Positions 55,350 to 63,768 of a stretch of DNA of 64,000 nt are shown piece by piece (position 1 is the first letter of the stretch; every line of letters begins with the position of its first letter). A program made the translations under genes and the position numbers. This stretch comes from Cohnella lubricantis (GTDB lineage: Bacteria; Bacillota; Bacilli; Paenibacillales; Paenibacillaceae), in the NCBI RefSeq assembly GCF_014212015.1, contig NZ_JACJVN010000016.1:1-64000 (forward strand), in the 5' to 3' direction. The notes under the pieces are model-generated. The model saw only the letters and a program-made list of their open reading frames with translations. It made no database searches and was not told where the DNA came from.

Positions 55350-57326
55350 TTAGGCTTGCTTCATAGGAATAAACAAGAGATTTACCGGCAAATTAGAGCC
55401 TAGCGCCGTCAAGAACCGGATATCTACCGTCTCGGGATTCGGGCCGGTACGATACAGTACGCAGGCCTGATTAGGGTTCAGCAGCAAGCTTGTATTGGAT
55501 ACCATAACGGCGGAACCGTTGATGTCGAATACGCCGGAGTACACGCCGCCGCGGCCGTTCACTGCGATCAGCGTATTCGCCGCTACCTCGACATTCATGT
55601 GATACACGACGCCGTAGTTGCCCGAATTGTTCTCGTTAACGCCGCCGGTCATATCAATGCCGTCTAGCGCAGGATCGTTCACATGATCCCCGAACGGCAC
55701 TCGCTGAGCAATCGTTCCCAGCGTCTCTGTAACCGTCACTTCACGGTCGGCGCCATAGAAGGTGCCGCGAATATGCCTGCCGTCCCGAGGCAGAACGGTG
55801 AATTCCTCCGACTTCAAGACTTCAAGCGGATCACGGCCGTCTTGCTTCACCGCGAATAACGTAAATTTGATCGGTGCCGAAGCATTCATATCGGCATATG
55901 CGGAGAAGACATCGTTATACTTTAACGGGCTTGCCCCCAACTGCGGCAAGATCAGCTTCGTCTCGCCGGGAGCCAACGTCGTCAGAGCCGTCTGGCCAGC
56001 CTTCTTCGACTCCAAATATCTCGCAGCAGCCTGCTTGCCGGTCCACAAGCCAAACGAGTTCGGTCCCGCCTGGCCGTTGGACCCGAGGCTTACCGATGCG
56101 TTATACAGGCTCTCGTTCGTCGCGGCCAAATAGATCGTGAGCGGATCGCTGTTAATATTCTGATGGTACAAGAATAGCCGAAAGTCTCCGTTCATCGTAT
56201 CGCTGTACAGGATGCCTTCCCCGAGCACGTTCTCCGGGCTGTCCGAAGCGATTAGGTTGCGCCGGGAAATCTCGTACGTGTAAGGGACTTGCGAATATCG
56301 GAGCACGCTCGAGCCATCCAAATTATAAATCTCGCCAACCGGCGTGAAATTCTGATCATACTCTTCTTTGGTGTACATCACGTCCGAAGAGATCGTGATC
56401 TTCTTCGAGTATACCTCCGAGGATAGACCATGCTTGTCGACAACTCGCAGGGTGACGGTCTGTTCGCCGGGTTCGAAGAACGCCGGCTGATTATTGGTCC
56501 ATTCCCTCGTCACGATCGCATTCTCGTCATCGGACGATAGATTCGTATAGAGAATAGGTTCCCCGATCATGTATGTATCCTTCGAAGTCATGAACAAGGC
56601 TACCGGCGGATCGTTCGGCGGCAGCACATTAACAGTAACGGCATAAGGCTCGCTCCACTCGCCGTTCTGGCCTTGAACCCAATGGGTGATCGTATGCAAG
56701 CCGGGATCCATAAACAGCGTCTTCAGTCCCTCCTCGCCGTCTGTCTCCCAACGTTCAGCCGTTATCGAGCCGGCATTGTCGGAGAGACTGGCATAGACGA
56801 GAGTCGTCTGTTCGGCGAAGATCTCTGTCGGGCTGACCGAGAAGTCGGCGGTCACCGTCTCATCCTCAGCCCAATTCAGGAACACTTGGCCTTTCGCTGC
56901 GCTTACGATCGATCCCGTTGCATTCGCCCAAGCGCGAACCGGAATCATGAGGCTGCCGTTCTTGATAAATGGCTTTCCGGTGAAATTCGCAGCGACTCCG
57001 TTCACCTGGTAGCTGGAAGAACCGCTCTTCCAACGAATCTCCGTGTCGCCTTGTTTGACAATCGATTCTCTCGTCTTCGTATCATAGCTGACAGCATAAC
57101 CGAACCTGGCGCCCAGCATGCTGATCGGCGCGTAAGACGTTCCCCCGACGATGACCGTCGGCTGCGCGGCCGGATAGGATACACCGTCGAGCGATACGTT
57201 GGCTTTGTTCACGAACATCGTCAACGTATGATTTCCCGCCCTCGATTCTGCAGCTTGAACCTGCGTCCAAGTGCCTGAAGCAGCAAGCAATGACAGCGAT
57301 AAGAGCAGGGTGATGCGCTTCTTCAT
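55350..57326 (-). CDS. Secreted protein with copper-amine-oxidase N-terminal domain
   Basis: 658 residues. A signal peptide (about 1-26, KKRITLLLSLSLLAASGTW...QA) is followed by a CuAO-N stalk-type domain (about 42-155, AAQPTVIVGGTSYAPISMLG...IPVRAWANATGS), which in Firmicutes is a surface-attachment domain, not an oxidase. PKD/Ig-like repeats follow (about 155-310), and a large beta-rich C-terminal half is not recognised. No catalytic topaquinone Tyr motif is seen, so enzymatic oxidation is not expected. ATG 57326 has AAGGAG upstream. The cell-surface or spore role is unknown. Confidence 0.8.
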   Translation of the reverse strand: MKKRITLLLSLSLLAASGTWTQVQAAESRAGNHTLTMFVNKANVSLDGVSYPAAQPTVIVGGTSYAPISMLGARFGYAVSYDTKTRESIVKQGDTEIRWKSGSSSYQVNGVAANFTGKPFIKNGSLMIPVRAWANATGSIVSAAKGQVFLNWAEDETVTADFSVSPTEIFAEQTTLVYASLSDNAGSITAERWETDGEEGLKTLFMDPGLHTITHWVQGQNGEWSEPYAVTVNVLPPNDPPVALFMTSKDTYMIGEPILYTNLSSDDENAIVTREWTNNQPAFFEPGEQTVTLRVVDKHGLSSEVYSKKITISSDVMYTKEEYDQNFTPVGEIYNLDGSSVLRYSQVPYTYEISRRNLIASDSPENVLGEGILYSDTMNGDFRLFLYHQNINSDPLTIYLAATNESLYNASVSLGSNGQAGPNSFGLWTGKQAAARYLESKKAGQTALTTLAPGETKLILPQLGASPLKYNDVFSAYADMNASAPIKFTLFAVKQDGRDPLEVLKSEEFTVLPRDGRHIRGTFYGADREVTVTETLGTIAQRVPFGDHVNDPALDGIDMTGGVNENNSGNYGVVYHMNVEVAANTLIAVNGRGGVYSGVFDINGSAVMVSNTSLLLNPNQACVLYRTGPNPETVDIRFLTALGSNLPVNLLFIPMKQA

Positions 57327-57456
57327 TGGTACATCTCCTTTGGACCCATCGAGCAAAAAAGGCTATAGTGCGATAGGTTTAATCATCAATACTTATAACG
57401 TCATTCGGCTATTAAAAGTTGCGTTTCTTCATAGTCCTATTCAGCCGACTTAAGCA

Positions 57457-57493
57457 CACGCAGCCGCCTGGGAACAAGCCCTGGCGGCTGTGT
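57457..57493. terminator. Hairpin in the 57327-57541 gap
   Basis: CACGCAGCCGCC paired with GGCGGCTGTGT; no T-tract on either strand. It may end the small membrane protein transcript. Confidence 0.35.
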
Positions 57494-57541
57494 ATGCTTG
57501 TATGAATCATTGGGCTTGCAATTTAAGCTTGTCCGCTATAG

Positions 57542-57745
57542 TCAAGCAAACCAACGGTTCACCACGAGCACCATGACGACAAACGATACGACGCTTCCTG
57601 CCATATACAGAAAGCCCTGACGCTTGCGTTGCTGGAAGAATCGAAGAACGCCGACGCTCAGAAGGCCTCCCACCAGCAATATAAATACGATGCCGACGAT
57701 GAACAGCCCTGCTGATACACCCGACACGTCTGTTAATTCGCTCAA
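57542..57745 (-). CDS. Small two-helix membrane protein
   Basis: 67 residues from TTG 57745, chosen because AGGGGG lies 8 bases upstream (ATG 57763 is the alternative). Two hydrophobic helices (about 11-31 and 45-64) are joined by a basic loop (QQRKRQ). No family recognised. Confidence 0.6.
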   Translation of the reverse strand: MSELTDVSGVSAGLFIVGIVFILLVGGLLSVGVLRFFQQRKRQGFLYMAGSVVSFVVMVLVVNRWFA

Positions 57746-57811
57746 AGCTAGAATCCCCCTCATATCCGCTATTTCAGCCGTCCGAGCTTCGGAGCGGCGC
57801 TTGTCTGAAAT

Positions 57812-57841
57812 ATTATAACGGAATCAGGTAGGAATAAACAA
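57812..57841 (-). promoter_or_regulatory. Promoter of the small membrane protein
   Basis: TATAAT (57812-57817) with TTGTTT (57836-57841) 18 bases upstream on the minus strand. Confidence 0.55.
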
Positions 57842-58285
57842 TTCAACTTCGCGCCGATTGGCCTTCCGGCGCCGAAATCGGACGATGATTCGCCCTTCTC
57901 TCCTGTAAGCGCGGCCGGATTCAGGAACGACGAGACAAGGGAAAGAGACAAATTGCTTGCGTTCCAACGATAGTCCCGATATTGTGAGCCGGTCGGCAGC
58001 AGCGAATAGACGCAGATCCCGTTGAGTGACGTGAGGAGGCAGTACGATCGTGACGGTTAAATGACTGCCGCCCTTAGCCGTACTGGTCTGCAGACGCTTG
58101 CCGCGGCCGCTTGGCTTCGCAGGCTGATCGCTGTTATCGAACATCGTCCGAATGAACTGATTCAACCAGGAGCCGTCTCTCTGCTTGGTCATCTGTTCGG
58201 CCAGCTTCCATGGAAAGTCCGGCCCGAACCAGTTCTTCAGTTCCTTGAAGTCGGGTAATGACCCGTTATTGAAAAAAGATGGCAT
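57824..58285 (-). CDS. Hsp20/alpha-crystallin-like spore-associated protein
   Basis: 153 residues from ATG 58285, which has GGAGG 9 bases upstream. The C-terminal half (about 77-153) has the alpha-crystallin strand pattern (HLTVTIVLPPHVTQRDLRLFAAADRLTISGL) without the canonical I-x-I tail. Such proteins are known in spore coats (CotM/CotP-like). It is divergent from gerP, supporting a spore role. The identification is by pattern only. Confidence 0.6.
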   Translation of the reverse strand: MPSFFNNGSLPDFKELKNWFGPDFPWKLAEQMTKQRDGSWLNQFIRTMFDNSDQPAKPSGRGKRLQTSTAKGGSHLTVTIVLPPHVTQRDLRLFAAADRLTISGLSLERKQFVSFPCLVVPESGRAYRREGRIIVRFRRRKANRREVELFIPT

Positions 58286-58400
58286 TCGTCTCGACCTCCG
58301 CGGCATCGATCTCGGCTCGTAACAGATTATGCCTGCCCGCGAATTCGGTGTTAGCCGATTGAAGTCGGGGCTCTATCGCCGTCCGGCCACGGCGTTCATG

Positions 58401-58430
58401 AACCTCTAGGCTCCCGCCTTCATACAATGA
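58401..58430 (+). promoter_or_regulatory. Sigma-K-like promoter of the gerP operon
   Basis: AACC (58401-58404) and CATACAATG (58421-58429) are separated by 16 bases, near the sigma-K consensus. B. subtilis gerP is read by sigma-K. Confidence 0.6.
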
Positions 58431-58461
58431 ACCATGACCCAGCAAAGGAGTCGTTGCAGCC

Positions 58462-58683
58462 ATGCCATCTATCGTCGGGGCTGTTAAAGTGGTCAGCGTC
58501 GGTTCCGGTGCGATCGTTCAATTCGGCGATTGCCTGCTGATCAGCCCGTCCAGCACCTCCAAATCTTATGCCGGAGCGGGTTCATTCGTCACCGGCGATC
58601 TTCCGGTCACCAACAATGCCGTCAGCGGAACCCTTACGAATGATCCCGACGTAAGCGATGCTTCCGCGTCCAAAATCATATGA
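58462..58683 (+). CDS. gerPF: Spore germination protein GerPF/GerPA family
   Basis: 73 residues. MPSIVGAVKVVSVGSGAIVQFGDCLLISPSSTSKS...GDLPVTNNAVSG is the GerPA/PF signature. It belongs to the gerP set needed for germinants to cross the coat. In this cluster it is the first gene, in the place of gerPA, but its sequence is closer to GerPF (FGDCLLISP). Confidence 0.85.
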   Translation: MPSIVGAVKVVSVGSGAIVQFGDCLLISPSSTSKSYAGAGSFVTGDLPVTNNAVSGTLTNDPDVSDASASKII

Positions 58684-58928
58684 TTCAGTGGAATGTTTAT
58701 CAGCAAATCACCATTCAGCAGCTTCGCGTCGGCTCTGTGAGCAACTCCTCCGTCCTTCAGATCGGAAGCGCGGGCAGCATCCAGTCGCTGTCACAGCTGT
58801 ACAACACCGGGGGATACACCGAGCCTGCACCTCAACTGGGAGGAGAATTCCCCAACCTGCAGGCCGAAGTTCCAGAGGAGAGCACGCAGCTGTCGCTTGT
58901 GCCTTTTCCCAATCCGAACAGACCTTAA
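58680..58928 (+). CDS. gerPB: Spore germination protein GerPB
   Basis: 82 residues. VYQQITIQQLRVGSVSNSSVLQIGSAGSIQSLSQLYNTGGYTEPAPQ matches GerPB. It overlaps the upstream gene by four bases (ATGA). Confidence 0.9.
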   Translation: MIQWNVYQQITIQQLRVGSVSNSSVLQIGSAGSIQSLSQLYNTGGYTEPAPQLGGEFPNLQAEVPEESTQLSLVPFPNPNRP

Positions 58929-58996
58929 GACGGGAGATCGCTTGCTGCGTCTTGTCTCCCTTGGTCCGGTGAACATGGTTAAAGGAGCGTATCGCC

Positions 58997-59734
58997 ATGA
59001 CCCAGACTTGGTATGGTCCGCCGCAGCCGTTCGATTGGCAGGCCTGGTTCGAACGATTCCGGCAGCTTGAACAGCAGTTGCAGCAGGCTGTGTCCCAAAT
59101 AGAGGATATGACGCGGGAGATCGCCGAGCTCAAGAGCAAACCTCCGGTTCATGTCGAATATCATTTCGATCAATTAAAGGTTAGCCGGCTGGAAGGCACG
59201 CTGAATATCGGGCTATCGCCGCAAGGCTTGCAGAATATGGAGCCATTCGACGTATCCGGGGCAGGCAATTGGTCTCCGCCTTATGCGCCCGTCCCCGGTA
59301 CGGTACCCGGAACGGCGCCAGGCGCCGTATCGGGAGATGCAGGGTCGGCGCCAGGAGCCGCAACAGGGCCAGCGGCCGTCCCTCCGCCGTCGGATGCGAC
59401 GGCTCAACGCATTCGCGGCTTGCAAGCCGAAGCCGCGAGCGAAGTGGAACGTACCATCCCTTCCGCTCTTCATGAACTGGCCGATCAATTGCAAGTGCCG
59501 ATCAACGAACCGCATCTTCGAGCCATTATCGACGACATCAAGAAGCAGCTCAATCATCGAGTCCATTATTACGCCAGAACGACGCCTTACCCGGAGCAAG
59601 GCACTGATGAGGAGCGCACGAATTGGAGCCGAAGCGTGCTCGGACGTACCAAACGAGACGTCGAGGCGGCTATCGCGCAATATTTGCGAAGCTTGGTGCA
59701 ATCGCAATCGGAGGGGGAACGGGAGAAGCCGTGA
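58997..59734 (+). CDS. gerPC: Spore germination protein GerPC, with Pro/Gly-rich insert
   Basis: 245 residues. An N-terminal coiled coil (about 13-48), a conserved strand region (VHVEYHFDQLKVSRLEGTLNIGLSPQG) and a helical C-terminus (IDDIKKQLNHRVHYYA) define GerPC. Between them is a Pro/Gly/Ala-rich stretch (about 95-130, PGTVPGTAPGAVSGDAGSAPG). ATG 58997. Confidence 0.88.
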   Translation: MTQTWYGPPQPFDWQAWFERFRQLEQQLQQAVSQIEDMTREIAELKSKPPVHVEYHFDQLKVSRLEGTLNIGLSPQGLQNMEPFDVSGAGNWSPPYAPVPGTVPGTAPGAVSGDAGSAPGAATGPAAVPPPSDATAQRIRGLQAEAASEVERTIPSALHELADQLQVPINEPHLRAIIDDIKKQLNHRVHYYARTTPYPEQGTDEERTNWSRSVLGRTKRDVEAAIAQYLRSLVQSQSEGEREKP

Positions 59735-59937
59735 GAGCGCCATTCGAGTTGAACGTCAGCAACGGTCCGGTGCAAATAGGTGTCATTCGAGTGACCGGTA
59801 TCGCCAGCTCTTCATCCATGCTGCTGGGCGATACCGAATCGATCACACAATATTCATATTTCGATACGCCGCCGGAGTCGGTCATTATCGGACCAATGGT
59901 TCCGCTTCCTCCGCCTCCCGAAGAGGATGCGACATGA
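59731..59937 (+). CDS. gerPD: Spore germination protein GerPD
   Basis: 68 residues from GTG 59731, overlapping gerPC by GTGA and with GGAGGGGG upstream. FELNVSNGPVQIGVIRVTGIASSSSMLLGDTESI is the GerPD core. It ends in a Pro-rich tail. Confidence 0.9.
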   Translation: MRAPFELNVSNGPVQIGVIRVTGIASSSSMLLGDTESITQYSYFDTPPESVIIGPMVPLPPPPEEDAT

Positions 59938-60371
59938 CGCTTCCCGATCGGGTGACGGCTATCGGCTGGTTCGGCATGAATACAATGTCCAATGCTTCGC
60001 AGCTGCAATTCGGAGACACGTTCGGCAGTGTCCATCTGCAGAACCGGGTTCTGGCGATTCAGCGGGCCATCGCCCGATTCCCTAGAGACGAGCTCCGCTT
60101 CGCCTCGTACCCGTTGTTCTTCCTGCCGAACCCCGTTCCTGCGGATCCTAATCCGACGCCGATCTTCTCGGCGTCAACAACCGGCACGATCGAGATCGGG
60201 GCCGTGCGGATAATGGCATCGACCGCCTCATCGTTCATTCGCGCCGGCAACGGGTACGGTCCGCAGTATGCGGACACGAGAATCCACCATTTCCGCCACT
60301 TCAACGACCCCAATACAGCCGCCCGACTGGGCAATTGGCCGGATCAGGCCGCACAACACCAAGACGCGTAA
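59934..60371 (+). CDS. gerPE: Spore germination protein GerPE
   Basis: 145 residues from ATG 59934, overlapping gerPD by ATGA. RVTAIGWFGMNTMSNASQLQFGDTFGSVHLQNRVLAIQR matches GerPE. It is the last gene; the second GerPA/PF-type gene of the standard six-gene operon is not here. Confidence 0.9.
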   Translation: MTLPDRVTAIGWFGMNTMSNASQLQFGDTFGSVHLQNRVLAIQRAIARFPRDELRFASYPLFFLPNPVPADPNPTPIFSASTTGTIEIGAVRIMASTASSFIRAGNGYGPQYADTRIHHFRHFNDPNTAARLGNWPDQAAQHQDA

Positions 60372-60373
60372 TA

Positions 60374-62068
60374 TTAGCTCGAATGCTCGCTAGCCGGCGT
60401 TATTTGACCGAGCTTCAGCGACAGCTGAAGCTGCAGCCGGTCTTCCGGGTCATCGAGCGAGATGCCTAGAATGCTTTGGATTTTGTCCAGCCGATATACG
60501 ACTGTATTGTAGTGGGCGTATAGTCTCTCGGATGTCAGCTTGATGTTGCCATTGCATCGGAAGAACATCTCCAGCGTCTCCGCAAGTCTTCCGCCGCCGC
60601 GCTTGTCAGCCTGCTGAAGAGGCGCCGCGAATCGAAGCAAGAACTGGTCTCTCTCCTCGCAAGACGGGATCAAGTACAGCAAGGAATAGACGCCGAGGCG
60701 GTCATATGTCATCGCTTCTCCGCTCAAGCCGCACATCTTCGCCACTTGACGCGCGCACCTAGCCTGCGACAAGCTGGACGGCAGCAGCGCCGGCCGATCC
60801 GCCGTCCGGCCGGCGAACAAGCGAAGCCCGGGGTCATCCATCATCATTCGAAGCGCGCCCAACAGCTTCTGAAGCATCTCATTCGTCCATGCGTCTGACG
60901 GCTTATCGATGGCTTCTGCTTGGAGGAGAGGAACGATCAATGCCAGTTCGCCGTCGATCGAGGCGGCCAGAACGCCTTCCGGCAGCTTCATCCGGTCCTC
61001 CCTAACCTTTCGGACTTGCTCTTGAAGCTTCTCTTCGTTAAGCGCGCTGCCATCAGCGCCGCCCACGACCGCAGCGCACACAGGAGCTTGCTCTGGCAGC
61101 GGGCAGCCGCATACGTTCGCGCGCTGCCGCCAGTCGCTCGCAGATGCGATTCTTCCGGACAACCAGTCCTGCAGGAATCGGTCCAAATATTTCTCCTCCA
61201 CGTCGCGCACCGCTTCCGCATTGGCAAGCTCTAGTCCCGCCAGGACGGATAGACGTTCCGCGCTGAACATATCAAGCGGAGCGAGCGGCCGGTTCCGCTC
61301 TACGACGACGAAGACCGCCGGCTTGGCATCCCTGCCTTGAAGCGGACACACGTACCCTCTAATCGAATTGGCCAGCATGACGAGGCCTCCAGCCACGCCT
61401 CTGCCGGCTTGCCGGAACGCGAGCGACTGCACGAACGGCCACGTCTGCGGCGTGTCGTCCCCTCTTAAGCCAATCGACATCCAAGGCTTCTCCTGATCGC
61501 GGACGAGGGCAACCGGGTTGCCCACTTCTTGTTCGATAGCGTCCAGAAGGGGATACAGCCCGCCTCCATCCAACAGCACGCGCGACATCCGATAAACCCG
61601 GCTTTGCAATTCGGCCAGCAGGGCTGATTCCTGTATCAGCACCCGGTCCGCGACGGCGCGCACAACTTCCCCGGAAGCGAGACCGGGAGGAAGCGCGATC
61701 AGCGGAACGCCAAGCGCATCCGCTTCCGCCAGCCATACGGAGGGGAGTTCCCGTTCGTGGCCGCTTGCCAGAATGCCGAGAGCGGATGCCCCCCTCCGGG
61801 CAAGATCGGCGATCAGCCGGGGGAAGCGATCCTGCTCCTCCCGGAGCATGGCTTCGCTTGCGATCGGAACATCGCCGGGCATTACGCGAAGCGCCGCCTC
61901 CGGCGATTCCATCGCTAATGCGCCGGCCACAAACGAATGGATTCCCTTCTCTCCTGCCGCAAGCTTCGCCTTCCCGAATACCGGCAGCTCCATCATCGCC
62001 TTGACCGTAACGGAAGATTGCTCTGTACGGCTGCCGCTTAACAGATCCTTCTTAGGCATCGCGACCAT
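60374..62068 (-). CDS. pucR: PucR-family transcriptional regulator
   Basis: 564 residues. An N-terminal PucR sensor-type region (1-120), a middle GGDEF-like CdaR part and a C-terminal HTH of the PucR/CdaR type (LAETLEMFFRCNGNIKLTSERLYAHYNTVVYRLDKIQ) are seen. It could control purine-derived nitrogen use, but no purine genes lie beside it. ATG 62068 has GGAGGA 6 bases upstream. It converges on gerPE with only two bases between. Confidence 0.85.
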   Translation of the reverse strand: MVAMPKKDLLSGSRTEQSSVTVKAMMELPVFGKAKLAAGEKGIHSFVAGALAMESPEAALRVMPGDVPIASEAMLREEQDRFPRLIADLARRGASALGILASGHERELPSVWLAEADALGVPLIALPPGLASGEVVRAVADRVLIQESALLAELQSRVYRMSRVLLDGGGLYPLLDAIEQEVGNPVALVRDQEKPWMSIGLRGDDTPQTWPFVQSLAFRQAGRGVAGGLVMLANSIRGYVCPLQGRDAKPAVFVVVERNRPLAPLDMFSAERLSVLAGLELANAEAVRDVEEKYLDRFLQDWLSGRIASASDWRQRANVCGCPLPEQAPVCAAVVGGADGSALNEEKLQEQVRKVREDRMKLPEGVLAASIDGELALIVPLLQAEAIDKPSDAWTNEMLQKLLGALRMMMDDPGLRLFAGRTADRPALLPSSLSQARCARQVAKMCGLSGEAMTYDRLGVYSLLYLIPSCEERDQFLLRFAAPLQQADKRGGGRLAETLEMFFRCNGNIKLTSERLYAHYNTVVYRLDKIQSILGISLDDPEDRLQLQLSLKLGQITPASEHSS

Positions 62069-62335
62069 GACTATTCCTCCCCAGACTTCGACGCTGCGCC
62101 TGCAGTTCTAACGCCGCATAATCGCACAATCCCGGCGAAGTAAGTTTTCATTACATGCAATATAGAATTGCGGTCATTTCTTGTTATATGTAATATATTA
62201 TAACACTTTAACCCAAAAGTCTTTATTGATATTTTCTGAAATCACAATTTTTAACCTAAAATCTAGAGAGTTTTAGCGCAACCACCATTTAAATGTCATT
62301 TTATATAACATATCTTTGATTTAGACGACAAATAC
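62069..62335. other. AT-rich intergenic region with a dyad upstream of pucR
   Basis: This gap is much richer in A/T than its neighbours. TGTTATA..TATAACA arms (62182-62205) lie about 115 bases upstream of the pucR start and could be an autoregulatory site. A further TTATATAACATATC-like stretch lies near 62301-62314. No gene is credible. Confidence 0.4.
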
Positions 62336-62368
62336 AAAAACCGCCAAACCCGGTCAGGTTGGGCGGTT
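62336..62368 (-). terminator. Terminator after the zinc-ribbon gene
   Basis: AACCGCC..AACC/GGTT..GGCGGTT stem followed by TTTTT on the minus strand. Confidence 0.8.
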
Positions 62369-62382
62369 CAAATTCAACTCAA

Positions 62383-62925
62383 TTAGTCGTTCGATTTGAC
62401 GGGGCTTCCGCAATCGGGACAGAAGCGCGCATCCTGCTTCAGCTCCGCGCCGCAATTGTCGCAGACCAGCATCGCTTCCGCTTCGACGACCACGGCTTCC
62501 GGTTCAGCCTCTGGTTCTTCTTCCTCCGCAGCCTCGATCACCTCGACCGGAACGGGAACAGGGTCCGGGAACTTATGCCCGCAGGACGGACAGAACTTCG
62601 TGTCGTACGGAACCTCTTGTCCGCAGACGCATTCCTTCTCATTGCGCAGCTCGCGAATCCGTTCCTCGAGCCCCGCGATCTCCTTCTTGATGCCGGAGAT
62701 CTCGTCGCACTCGGGAATGACGAGCCCTTCCGCCAGCGACAAATCCTTTTTCAAATATGCCTCATAGACCGCTTCTCCGATTCTCGCGTATCGTCTCTCG
62801 ATCTCTTTGCGTTTCCCCGAGATATGCGTATGCAGCTTCGTGATCTCCACCGTCTGCTGCGCTTTCTCCGTAGCCGTCGACACACCTTTGGATACGGTCT
62901 CCGTCAATTTCTTCAGAAAACTCAT
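62383..62925 (-). CDS. Double zinc-ribbon protein with coiled-coil N-terminus
   Basis: 180 residues. The first 95 residues look helical/coiled coil (KRKEIERRYARIGEAVYEAYLKK). Two zinc ribbons follow: CVCGQ...FCPSCGHKF (about 98-118) and CDNCGAELKQDARFCPDCGSPV (about 154-175). The first ribbon begins with C-x-C instead of C-x-x-C. An acidic Glu-rich linker separates them. Function unknown; perhaps a membrane/stress-associated scaffold as in similar small proteins. Confidence 0.75.
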   Translation of the reverse strand: MSFLKKLTETVSKGVSTATEKAQQTVEITKLHTHISGKRKEIERRYARIGEAVYEAYLKKDLSLAEGLVIPECDEISGIKKEIAGLEERIRELRNEKECVCGQEVPYDTKFCPSCGHKFPDPVPVPVEVIEAAEEEEPEAEPEAVVVEAEAMLVCDNCGAELKQDARFCPDCGSPVKSND

Positions 62926-62973
62926 GTCTGCCGCCTCCCAATTAACACGCTGATTGCCTTCTCTTCGTTGTCG

Positions 62974-63723
62974 TCACGGTTCCGGGCGCTTCATATGAAG
63001 GCTGCTCATGGACAGGTAGACGATCAGAATCAACAAGCCGAACAGAATGGTGAATACCGCTCCATCAGACCCTAACCCTTCTCTGACACCGTCAATCAGC
63101 CGGAACGGATTGAATACCGCATCCCAGCTGTTCAGCCGAATGACCCGGCCCAGATAGATGCCGAATCCTCCCAGGAACGAGACGACGAGAACGAACAGCC
63201 AACCGGCCGTTCTGCCCGCATAGGTACGAACAAGCGCATGAAAATGATACATCGACAGGTAGCCTAACAGCAAGCCGCACCATGAAAATAACACAAATAC
63301 GATCAGGTCGTACCATACGAGCAGCGATCTCTCGCCGATGTACCAGTTGTAGGTCGGATCATTGATGAGATGAATCAGATCCGTCGTCAAGTACGGGGCG
63401 TTCGGATAGAGAAGCACCCAAGCGATTCCGAGAACCACAATCCCAATCGTCCTAGCCGCTCCGCGAACACCTCTGTGCAATCCCGCCGCCAGCATCGACA
63501 CGATCAGCGGCAGCCACGCCAGGAACAAGTTCCACAGCAGGAAGCCGAATCGCAGCGTCTCCAACTGGTACGCTCGAACGATGAGCAGCAGGACGCACAG
63601 CAGGCTGTTGCCGCACAGGACGAGGAAGATCGGAGCCTGTACGACAGAGGGCCGCGGGCTCGGTGCCGAATGTTTAGCCGATCTTGGTGTCGTCGTCGAT
63701 GTCGTTCCGATCGAACGATTCAT
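62974..63723 (-). CDS. DUF1361 membrane protein
   Basis: 249 residues, six to seven hydrophobic helices. LLYPNAPYLTTDLIHL and LVWYDLIVFVLFSWCGLLLGYLSM are DUF1361 features. ATG 63723 has AAGGAG upstream. Function unknown. Confidence 0.85.
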   Translation of the reverse strand: MNRSIGTTSTTTPRSAKHSAPSPRPSVVQAPIFLVLCGNSLLCVLLLIVRAYQLETLRFGFLLWNLFLAWLPLIVSMLAAGLHRGVRGAARTIGIVVLGIAWVLLYPNAPYLTTDLIHLINDPTYNWYIGERSLLVWYDLIVFVLFSWCGLLLGYLSMYHFHALVRTYAGRTAGWLFVLVVSFLGGFGIYLGRVIRLNSWDAVFNPFRLIDGVREGLGSDGAVFTILFGLLILIVYLSMSSLHMKRPEP

Positions 63724-63768
63724 GCGCTGCTCCTTTCCTTATGGGCAATGTTACTCTCGTCTTACGCT

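Noticed and set aside
58266-58463. A 65-residue minus-strand frame between the Hsp20-like gene and gerP
   Set aside because: It covers the gerP promoter, has no ribosome site, and its sequence looks non-coding.
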